This document shows, piece after piece, positions 26,141 to 33,403 of a stretch of DNA of 64,000 nt. Position 1 is the stretch's first letter. Each line of letters starts with the position of its first letter. Position numbers and translations under genes: made by a program. The notes below the pieces were generated by a model. It was not told the origin of the DNA. It saw only the letters and a program-made list of their open reading frames with translations, and ran no database searches. The stretch is from UKL13-2 sp044229235 (lineage in GTDB: Bacteria > Pseudomonadota > Gammaproteobacteria > Burkholderiales > Usitatibacteraceae). The DNA lies in contig JBGATH010000021.1 of NCBI GenBank assembly GCA_044229235.1, forward strand, positions 10,823-74,822, read 5' to 3'.

Positions 26141-26285
26141 ATTTCGTCACCCACGATGACAGAGAAATCAGCGAGTGACCTGCTTCATTTGCCACCGCTC
26201 ACACCGGCCCGCCTCATACAGCCTGTGACCACTACCGCAAGCAGCCGTCATCGCCCTTCGCGATCAGCGGCAGCAACAATCCGCT

Positions 26286-26352
26286 AAACCCCAGCACTGG
26301 CGCCCCTCCCAGGCCGAAAATGCTCCGCAAGCCGCGCCAATGCTGGAGTTTC
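26286..26352. repeat. Dispersed palindrome family A, copy 1
   Basis: AAACCCCAGCACTGGCG (26286-26302) faces CGCCAATGCTGGAGTTTC (26335-26352). It ends four bases from the zwf stop and could form the 3' end of the edd-eda-zwf transcript. Other copies are at 38342, 52957 and 61837. The rest of the gap (26141-26285) shows no gene or signal. Confidence 0.8.
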
Positions 26353-26356
26353 AATC

Positions 26357-27838
26357 TCACTCGTGCCACGAATGCCCATTGCGTTCAGTCAACGCGATCG
26401 CTGCGGTCGGCCCCCAGCTGCCGGCGCTGTACGGCTTGCATTTCTGTCCTGTGGATTTCCAGCCATCGATAATGCCGTCGATCCATTTCCACGAGGCTTC
26501 GATTTCGTCGCGTCGCACGAACAGCGCGGAGTTGTTGCGTAGTACGTCGAGGAGCATGCGCTCGTAGGCGATGCGGCGGCGCGCCGTTGTGAACGCATCG
26601 CCCAGCGAAAGGTTCAGCGGTACTTCCGCCAGCTTGACTTCATTGAGCCCGGGTTTCTTGTGCATCAGCGTCAAGGTGATCATTTCATCCGGCTGCAACT
26701 TGATCAGCAGTGCGTTGGGAGCGAGGGTGGCGCCGATGTCGGCAAAGATGTTGTAGGGGGCCGGCTTGAACTGAATCATGATTTCGCTGGAGCGACGCTG
26801 CATGCGCTTGCCGGTGCGCAAATAGAACGGCACGCCTGCCCAGCGCCAGTTGTTGACTTCGACCTTCAGCGCAACAAAGGTCTCGGTATCGCTGGCCGGA
26901 CTGGCCCCGGTTTCTTCCAGGTAGCCTACCGATGACTCGCCGCCGCTGAAGCCGCTGGTGTACTGGCCGCGTACCGTGTGGGTCGCCACTTCCGTCGCGG
27001 TGATCGGGCGCAGCGACCACAACACCTTGACCTTCTCGTTGCGTACCGCCGATGGCGTGAAGCTGGCGGGCGGCTCCATCGCCACCAGGCACAGGAGCTG
27101 CAGCAGATGGCTTTGCACCATGTCGCGCAGGGTGCCGGTGCTGTCGTAAAACGGCCAGCGACCGCCGACACCTACCGTTTCCGCGACTGTGATCTGCACC
27201 TGCTCAATTGCATTGGCATTCCACAGCGGCTCGAAGATGGCATTGGCAAAGCGCAGTGCCAGCAGGTTCTGCACGGCTTCCTTTCCCAGGTAATGGTCGA
27301 TGCGGAAAACCTGGTTCTCCTCAAAAGCGGCTCCGACGGCAGCGTTGACTTCGAGCGCGCTCGCCGTGTCGGTGCCGATGGGCTTTTCGATGGTGATGCG
27401 GCTCTGCGCGTCGACCAAACCATGGTCGCGTAGTGCTAGGCAGATGGGGCCGAACAGCTGCGGCCCGGTCGACAGGTAGTAGATGATGCCCCCGTCTTCG
27501 GCGCCGGCGGGTTCGAGCGCGCCGCGGATCGGCTCGAGTCCGCCGGGCGTTTGCACATTGACCGACACGTAGCGGATGCGCCTCGCAAACGTTTCGAACA
27601 CGGCATCGCTGTAGAGTGCCGCGTTGGCAGATTTGCGGATGGCCTCGCGAACCTTGGCGATGAAATCGTCGTGGGAAAGCGCTGAGGTCGCCGCGCCGAT
27701 GAGCTGGAACTTCGCCGGCAACAGGCCGTCGTGATCGAGCGCGTAGAGCGACGGCCACAACATGCGTTTGGCAAGGTCGCCAGTCGCGCCGAACAGGACG
27801 AGGGCACGGCATTCGCGTGCGGGAATGGATGCAATCAT
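26357..27838 (-). CDS. zwf: Glucose-6-phosphate 1-dehydrogenase
   Basis: Oxidises glucose-6-phosphate to 6-phosphogluconolactone with NAD(P)+, 493 residues. The nucleotide-binding motif LVLFGATGDLAKR is at the N-terminus and the active-site signature RIDHYLGKEAVQNLL lies near residues 178-192. GGRWPFYDSTGTLRDMVQSH and the C-terminal WGP segment also fit. It is the last gene of edd-eda-zwf, six bases after eda; AGGTAA lies eight bases before the ATG. No 6-phosphogluconolactonase gene (pgl) accompanies it here. Confidence 0.97.
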   Translation of the reverse strand: MIASIPARECRALVLFGATGDLAKRMLWPSLYALDHDGLLPAKFQLIGAATSALSHDDFIAKVREAIRKSANAALYSDAVFETFARRIRYVSVNVQTPGGLEPIRGALEPAGAEDGGIIYYLSTGPQLFGPICLALRDHGLVDAQSRITIEKPIGTDTASALEVNAAVGAAFEENQVFRIDHYLGKEAVQNLLALRFANAIFEPLWNANAIEQVQITVAETVGVGGRWPFYDSTGTLRDMVQSHLLQLLCLVAMEPPASFTPSAVRNEKVKVLWSLRPITATEVATHTVRGQYTSGFSGGESSVGYLEETGASPASDTETFVALKVEVNNWRWAGVPFYLRTGKRMQRRSSEIMIQFKPAPYNIFADIGATLAPNALLIKLQPDEMITLTLMHKKPGLNEVKLAEVPLNLSLGDAFTTARRRIAYERMLLDVLRNNSALFVRRDEIEASWKWIDGIIDGWKSTGQKCKPYSAGSWGPTAAIALTERNGHSWHE

Positions 27839-27844
27839 GATGGA

Positions 27845-28480
27845 TTACCTGGCAGTTTTGGCGAGGGTGGCGGCGGTGCGGGCGAGCTGTTCGATGGCCG
27901 CCCAGTCGTGCTTTGCGACCAGCGCGGCGGGCGCGAGCCAGGAGCCGCCGACGCATGCAACGTTGGGTAAGGCGAGAAAATTTGGTGCGCTGGCCAAATC
28001 GATGCCGCCGGTGGGGCAGAACAATGCCTGCGGCAGCGGGCCGCCGATGGCCTTGAGCATGTCGATGCCGCCGGCCTGTTTGGCGGGGAACAGTTTCATG
28101 GCCGTGAATCCGGCATCGAGCACGCGCATCACTTCGCTCGGCGTCATGACGCCGGGCAGAAAGGCAAAGTTGCTGTCGCGCACTTTCGCCAGCAGCTCCG
28201 GCGTGTGGCCGGGGCTCACGCCGAACGCCGCCCCGGCGGCGCGGGCCGCGTCTACGTCGGCTGAACTGGTAATGGTGCCCACGCCGACGATGGCTTCAGG
28301 GACAGCGCCGCGGATGGCGCGCACGCATTCCAGCGCTACCGGTGTACGCAGCGTGACTTCAAGCACGCGTATGCCGCCGGCGACCAGTGCGCGCGCCAGC
28401 GGCACCGCATGTTCGACGCTGTCAAGAACGATGACCGGCATGACCGGGCTCGCCATCATGATTTCCCGAATCGGATTCAT
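27845..28480 (-). CDS. eda: 2-keto-3-deoxy-6-phosphogluconate (KDPG) aldolase
   Basis: Splits KDPG into pyruvate and glyceraldehyde-3-phosphate, 211 residues. The class I aldolase motifs are visible: EVTLRTP (Glu), GVGT, MKLFPAKQAGG with the Schiff-base Lys in KLFP, and FCPTGGI. Its ATG overlaps the edd TGA as ATGA, so the two are translationally coupled. Confidence 0.97.
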   Translation of the reverse strand: MNPIREIMMASPVMPVIVLDSVEHAVPLARALVAGGIRVLEVTLRTPVALECVRAIRGAVPEAIVGVGTITSSADVDAARAAGAAFGVSPGHTPELLAKVRDSNFAFLPGVMTPSEVMRVLDAGFTAMKLFPAKQAGGIDMLKAIGGPLPQALFCPTGGIDLASAPNFLALPNVACVGGSWLAPAALVAKHDWAAIEQLARTAATLAKTAR

Positions 28481-30357
28481 ACGCTCACTCCTTGCGTGGT
28501 GCCTGCGGTAACAGAATCAATGCTGGCGAAAGTTGCGCCGAAGGTCATGGCGCCTTGTTCCGCCGCGGTGGCGTTGGCGCGAGCGGCTTCGAACAGTTCG
28601 CGCCCCATGCCGAAACAATTGTGTTCGAGCTCAGGCGTGTTCAGGTTGCGGCGCTGCCACTCTTCGGCGGGCACCAGCGCCTCCAGCGAGCCTGCTTCCG
28701 AGTCCAGGCGGATGATGTCGCCGGTGCGAACGCGGCCGAGCGGTCCGCCGGCCAGGCATTCCGGGGAAACGTGGATCGCCGCCGGCACCTTGCCGGAAGC
28801 GCCGGACATGCGGCCATCGGTGACGAGAGCGACGCGAAATCCTCTATCCTGCAACGAGCCGAGCGCTGGCGTGAGCTTGTGCAGCTCGGGCATGCCATTT
28901 GCGCGCGGGCCCTGAAAGCACACCACGGCGACGAAATCGCGTTCCAGTTCACCGCGCTTGAATGCGGCCAGCACGTCGTTCTGGTCGTGGAAAACAATGG
29001 CCGGCGCTTCAATCACGCGATTGGCCGGTTTGACTGAGGAAATCTTGATGACCGCGCGACCGAGATTTCCGCGCAGGGCGCGCAGACCACCGTCGGCGCT
29101 GAATGGGTTGGCTGCCGGACGCAGCACGTTTTCGTCCTGGCTGTTTGCCGGGGCAGGGCGCCAGGACAGTTTGCCGTCCGCCATCGTCGGTTCGCGGGTT
29201 TGCGTGGCCAGCGTTCCCCCTGCCACCGTACGGGCGTCGCCGTGTAGCAGTCCGGCCTGCAGCAATTCACGAATGACGAAGCCGGTCCCGCCGGCTGCAT
29301 GGAAGTGGTTCACATCGGCGCTGCCGTTGGGGTAAATCTTGGCCAGTAGGGGCACCACGGCCGAAAGCGCATCGAAGTCATCCCAGTTGACGACGATGCC
29401 GGCCGCGCGCGCGATGGCAATGAGGTGAATGGTGTGGTTGGTCGAGCCGCCGGTGGCCAGCAGGCCGACGATGGCGTTGACCATACAGCGCTCATCGACG
29501 ACCTGCGCGAGCGGTGTGTACTCATTGCCCAGGTGGGTGATGGCGGCAGCGCGACTGGCGGCGGCGCGGGTCAGGGCGTCGCGCAGCGGGGTATTGGGGG
29601 TGATGAATGCCGCGCCCGGCAGGTGCAATCCCATCACTTCCATGAGCAACTGGTTGCTGTTGGCCGTGCCGTAGAAGGTGCAGGTGCCCGGACCATGGTA
29701 GGCGCGGCTTTCGGCTTCCAGCAAGGCGGCCCGATCGAGCTTGCCCTCGGCGAACTGCTGGCGGATCTTCGCCTTGTCGTCGTTGGAGAGGCCGCTGGTC
29801 ATGGGGCCGGCGGGTACAAAAATGGCAGGCAGGTGACCAAACTGCAGCGCGCCGATCAACAGACCCGGCACGATCTTGTCGCACACGCCCAGGCACAGTA
29901 CCGCGTCGAACACGTTATGGGAGAGCGCGATGGCGGTGGACATGGCGATGACGTCGCGCGAAAACAGCGATAGTTCCATGCCGGCTTGACCCTGGGTCAC
30001 GCCATCGCACATGGCGGGCACGCCGCCGGCGAACTGCGCGGTGGCACCGGCTTCGCGCGCGGCCTCGCGGATCAGTTCCGGGAATCGCGCCAGTGGCTGG
30101 TGCGCGGAGAGCATGTCGTTGTAGGCGGAAACGATGCCGATGTTCGGCTGGCGGATCTCGCGCAGCAGCAGCTTGGACTGCGGCGGCTCCGCGGCAAACG
30201 CATGGGCGAGGTTGGTGCAGCCGATGCCGCCGCGCGCGGCGCGCTGACCGGCGGCCTTGCGTGCGTCCTCCATGTGCTGCAGGTATCGCGCGCGCGGCTG
30301 GCGGCTACGTTCAACAATGCCGGCAGTGATGCGGGCGACGGTGGGATTCAGGGGCAT
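28477..30357 (-). CDS. edd: 6-phosphogluconate dehydratase
   Basis: Entner-Doudoroff dehydratase of the IlvD/Edd family, 626 residues, converting 6-phosphogluconate to KDPG with a 4Fe-4S cluster. Cluster cysteines are in GGIGCTNLAHA-adjacent and CLGVCDKIVPG segments, and GPGTCTFYGTANSNQLLMEVMG is a family signature. GGAGGA lies five bases before ATG 30357. It is the first gene of edd-eda-zwf. A perfect HexR-type palindrome lies 36 bases upstream of its start codon, where it would block transcription. Confidence 0.97.
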   Translation of the reverse strand: MPLNPTVARITAGIVERSRQPRARYLQHMEDARKAAGQRAARGGIGCTNLAHAFAAEPPQSKLLLREIRQPNIGIVSAYNDMLSAHQPLARFPELIREAAREAGATAQFAGGVPAMCDGVTQGQAGMELSLFSRDVIAMSTAIALSHNVFDAVLCLGVCDKIVPGLLIGALQFGHLPAIFVPAGPMTSGLSNDDKAKIRQQFAEGKLDRAALLEAESRAYHGPGTCTFYGTANSNQLLMEVMGLHLPGAAFITPNTPLRDALTRAAASRAAAITHLGNEYTPLAQVVDERCMVNAIVGLLATGGSTNHTIHLIAIARAAGIVVNWDDFDALSAVVPLLAKIYPNGSADVNHFHAAGGTGFVIRELLQAGLLHGDARTVAGGTLATQTREPTMADGKLSWRPAPANSQDENVLRPAANPFSADGGLRALRGNLGRAVIKISSVKPANRVIEAPAIVFHDQNDVLAAFKRGELERDFVAVVCFQGPRANGMPELHKLTPALGSLQDRGFRVALVTDGRMSGASGKVPAAIHVSPECLAGGPLGRVRTGDIIRLDSEAGSLEALVPAEEWQRRNLNTPELEHNCFGMGRELFEAARANATAAEQGAMTFGATFASIDSVTAGTTQGVSV

Positions 30358-30392
30358 GGCGTCCTCCGGCAGGCGGGGATTTGATGGTGAAG

Positions 30393-30407
30393 TGTAGTAT
30401 TTCTACA
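30393..30407. promoter_or_regulatory. HexR operator upstream of edd
   Basis: TGTAGTATTTCTACA matches all 15 positions of TGTARTWWWWYTACA. It lies between edd and the divergent hexR and is the best site in the window. Confidence 0.85.
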
Positions 30408-30513
30408 GAAATTTCGCAAGGAGTCAGGTTGGCCTTGCTGGCGACATGTTTCCATCTTCTATAGGTACAAGGCTCAAAGCGGCAGGCAAGTTGCTCACGA
30501 CGGTGTGTTGGCA

Positions 30514-30528
30514 TGTTGACAATCTACA
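30514..30528. promoter_or_regulatory. Weak HexR-like site upstream of hexR
   Basis: TGTTGACAATCTACA matches 12 of 15 consensus positions; the right arm is perfect. It contains TTGACA (30516-30521), a -35 consensus, so binding there would affect hexR itself. No good -10 was found at the right distance. Confidence 0.35.
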
Positions 30529-30542
30529 TATTGGGAGGCACC

Positions 30543-30566
30543 ATGGCGGCCGGAACCCTGCCGTGA
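30543..30566 (+). other. Seven-codon mini-ORF in the hexR leader
   Basis: ATG GCG GCC GGA ACC CTG CCG TGA encodes MAAGTLP. It has the good ribosome site GGGAGG (30533-30538) that hexR itself lacks; the hexR ATG begins eight bases after its stop. Reinitiation or coupling is possible. Confidence 0.4.
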
Positions 30567-30573
30567 TCAATAC

Positions 30574-31512
30574 ATGCCGCGCCGCCCCGCCACCGCACCT
30601 GCCTTGAAACCCGCGAACCGTTCAGCCGCTGCCGTGGCACAGTCCGCTTCGCTGCTGGATCGGGTGCAGTCCCTGTTCGACCGCTTGCGACCATCGGAGC
30701 AGGCGGTGGCGCGTTACGTGCTGCGCCACCCGCATCATGTCATCAGCCTGTCGTTTCCTGAAATCGCCGCGCGCGCCGGCGTCAGTCAACCCACAGTCGC
30801 CCGGTTTTGCATCGCCGCCGGGTTCAGCGGATACCGTGATTTCAAGTTGCGGCTGGCACAAAGCCTGGCGCACGGCGTGCCCTACGTTCACCACGATGTT
30901 GGCAGCAATGACTCGATGGCTGACGTCGGTGCCAAGGTGTTCGACCGGGCCATCGCCGCCTTCACGGCCGTGCGCAACCACCTCGACCCGGCGGCGCTGG
31001 AACGTGCCACGGCGCTGCTGGCCGGCGCGCGGCGTATCGAGTTTTACGGTCTGGGAAATTCCGGAATTGTGGCCATGGATGCGCAGCACAAGTTCTTCCG
31101 CCTGGGCGCGCCGGCAGTGGCCTATGCCGACCCGCATGTGCACGCCATGGCGGCCTCGCTGCTGGGCAAGGGTGACGTGGTGGTGGCGATTTCGGGCAGC
31201 GGTCGCAGCGCGGATGTGGTGCGCAGCGTGGAAATTGCCCGGGAATCCGGCGCCAGCGTGATTGCCATCACCGCCAGCGGATCACCGCTGGCGCGCATTG
31301 CGGATGTGGTGTTGTTCGCCGATGCCCCGGAGGATCTGGATGTGTATGCGCCGACCACCTCGCGCCTGGTGCAACTGTCGTTGATCGACGTGCTGTCGGT
31401 GGGCGTGGCCTTGCAGCGCGGGCCGACACTGGTGGCAAAGCTCAAGCGAGCCAAGCAGGCGGTGGCGGAGCGCCACCTCGCCGATGCTGCGCCCGGCCCG
31501 ACCCTGCTCTGA
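30574..31512 (+). CDS. hexR: HexR-type RpiR-family transcriptional regulator
   Basis: 312 residues: an N-terminal RpiR helix-turn-helix (about 28-105, FPEIAARAGVSQPTVARFC) and a C-terminal SIS domain (about 145-280). The SIS serines expected to bind a phosphosugar are kept (YGLGNSGIVAMDAQ and ISGSGRSADV). HexR proteins respond to KDPG and control zwf, edd-eda and glk in proteobacteria. It is divergent from edd-eda-zwf with HexR boxes between. ATG 30574 has no clear ribosome site of its own. It is paralogous to the C-terminal half of the fusion at 21098. Confidence 0.93.
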   Translation: MPRRPATAPALKPANRSAAAVAQSASLLDRVQSLFDRLRPSEQAVARYVLRHPHHVISLSFPEIAARAGVSQPTVARFCIAAGFSGYRDFKLRLAQSLAHGVPYVHHDVGSNDSMADVGAKVFDRAIAAFTAVRNHLDPAALERATALLAGARRIEFYGLGNSGIVAMDAQHKFFRLGAPAVAYADPHVHAMAASLLGKGDVVVAISGSGRSADVVRSVEIARESGASVIAITASGSPLARIADVVLFADAPEDLDVYAPTTSRLVQLSLIDVLSVGVALQRGPTLVAKLKRAKQAVAERHLADAAPGPTLL

Positions 31513-31525
31513 TTGATTCCGGCGG

Positions 31526-33133
31526 CTACATCTCCATCGAAAACACATGCCCGGCGTGCTCCCGCAAGGCGTGAAACTCCACCTTGGGGTAGCGCTCCGA
31601 GGCAACTTCCAGTTCTGCCGGGTGTGTCGCCAGGAACGCCGGCGCATCGACGACGTCGTAGGCGATGCGATGGGCATTGGCATCGATGAAGCGCTTGAGC
31701 ATGACCGGGTCCGGGCAGGTCACCCAGCGCGCCAGCCGGTAGCGTGACATTTCCAGCCGCGCGTCGACGTTGTACTCGCTCTTCAGGCGATGCAGCACCA
31801 CTTCGAATTGCAGCGTGCCGACTGCGCCCAGCAGCAGGCTGCCGCCGGCGATGGGCCGGAACACCTGGATGGCGCCCTCTTCGCCGAGCTGCTGCAACCC
31901 GGTGCGCAGCTGCTTGGACTTCATCGGGTCCTTGATCTCCACGGTCTGGAACGTCTCGGGCGCGAAATAGGGAAGACCCGTGAACTGCAGTGTCTCGCCT
32001 TCGGTCAGCGTGTCACCCAGCCGCAACGTACCGTGGTTGGGGATGCCGATGATGTCGCCCGCGTAGGCCTCGTCGAGCAGTTCGCGACGCTGCGACAGGA
32101 ACGAAACCACGGTGCCGGGCCGGATGTCCTTGCCGGTGCGACAGACCCGCAGTTTCATGCCGCGCTCGAAACGGCCCGAGCACACCCGGACAAAGGCGAT
32201 GCGATCGCGATGCGACGGATCCATGTTCGCCTGAATCTTGAACACCACGCCGGAAAAAGTTTGCTCATCCGGCTTCACCACCCGTTCCAGCGCGGCGCGC
32301 GGCGCGGGCGGCGGAGCGAGATCGACCAGGGCGTCGAGAACCTCGCGCACACCGAAATTATTCACCGCGGAACCGAAAAACAGCGGTGATTGTTTTGCCG
32401 CCAGGAAAGCATTGCGGTCGAATGCCGGGCTGGCGTCGCGCAACAGGCCGATCTCGTCACGCGCCTGCGCGTGTTCGGCGCCAAAGCGCTCGACGGCAAT
32501 CGGATTGTTGAGGCCGTCGAGGATTTCATCGTCGTCGCTTTTCCGGTCCTCACCGGCCTGAAAAACGCGCATCGAATTCAACCGCAGGTCATACACCCCG
32601 CCGAAGTGCCGGCCCATGCCCACCGGCCAGGTGAACGGCACCACGTCCATGTTCAGCACGCGCTCCACCTCCTCCATCAGGGAAATGGGCGGCATCACCT
32701 CGCGGTCCATCTTGTTGATGAAGGTAATGATCGGCGTATTGCGCGCGCGACAAACCTCGATGAGGCGCAAGGTCTGGGTCTCGACACCCTTGGCCGCGTC
32801 GATCACCATCAGCGCCGCATCCACCGCAGTCAGCACGCGATAGGTATCTTCGGAAAAGTCCTGGTGGCCCGGCGTGTCGAGCAGGTTGACCACGCAATCG
32901 CGGTATTCCATCTGCATCACCGAGCTCGCCACCGAAATGCCGCGCTGCTTTTCAATCTCCATCCAGTCAGACGTGGCATGGCGGCTGGCCTTGCGTGCCT
33001 TCACGCTGCCGGCAATCTGGATGGCGCCGGCAAACAGCAGCAGCTTTTCGGTAAGCGTGGTCTTGCCGGCGTCCGGGTGGGAGATGATGGCGAAAGTGCG
33101 GCGACGGGCGATTTGTCTGGTCTGGATGCTCAT
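31526..33133 (-). CDS. prfC: Peptide chain release factor 3
   Basis: GTPase that recycles RF1/RF2 from the ribosome after termination, 535 residues. G1 is SHPDAGKTTLTEKLLL, the switch region has KQRGISVASS, G3 is DTPGHQDF and G4 is NKMD. The domain after about residue 300 (GVVFKIQANMDPSHRDRIAF) is the RF3-specific beta barrel. It is convergent with hexR, 13 bases apart, and unrelated to the sugar genes. Confidence 0.97.
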   Translation of the reverse strand: MSIQTRQIARRRTFAIISHPDAGKTTLTEKLLLFAGAIQIAGSVKARKASRHATSDWMEIEKQRGISVASSVMQMEYRDCVVNLLDTPGHQDFSEDTYRVLTAVDAALMVIDAAKGVETQTLRLIEVCRARNTPIITFINKMDREVMPPISLMEEVERVLNMDVVPFTWPVGMGRHFGGVYDLRLNSMRVFQAGEDRKSDDDEILDGLNNPIAVERFGAEHAQARDEIGLLRDASPAFDRNAFLAAKQSPLFFGSAVNNFGVREVLDALVDLAPPPAPRAALERVVKPDEQTFSGVVFKIQANMDPSHRDRIAFVRVCSGRFERGMKLRVCRTGKDIRPGTVVSFLSQRRELLDEAYAGDIIGIPNHGTLRLGDTLTEGETLQFTGLPYFAPETFQTVEIKDPMKSKQLRTGLQQLGEEGAIQVFRPIAGGSLLLGAVGTLQFEVVLHRLKSEYNVDARLEMSRYRLARWVTCPDPVMLKRFIDANAHRIAYDVVDAPAFLATHPAELEVASERYPKVEFHALREHAGHVFSMEM

Positions 33134-33403
33134 GGGATGCTGCGGTGCAAAAACGAACGATTATCGCATCCTGCGCGTGGGCGACTCAAATTCGCGACGC
33201 GCCTCAGGCCACCTCCCTGGCGCCGCCACAATTTGATACAAAAGCCTGTGGCGCTTTGGCCGACAATGTTGCGCTCCCGTCGGTCGCCGCATCCACCGGT
33301 CGCCGACGGACACTTCTGCACCCAGGCATCTGTTCCCACCAGCCAAGCGGCGCGACGACACATCGCAAACCGCGACCGATTTCACCATCAGGAGAGGCGT
33401 TTC

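Noticed and set aside
32390..33403. 338-codon in-frame N-terminal extension of the zinc metalloprotease
   Set aside because: It is the antisense of prfC, lacks protein-like features, and the signal peptide and ribosome site at 33404 define the start.
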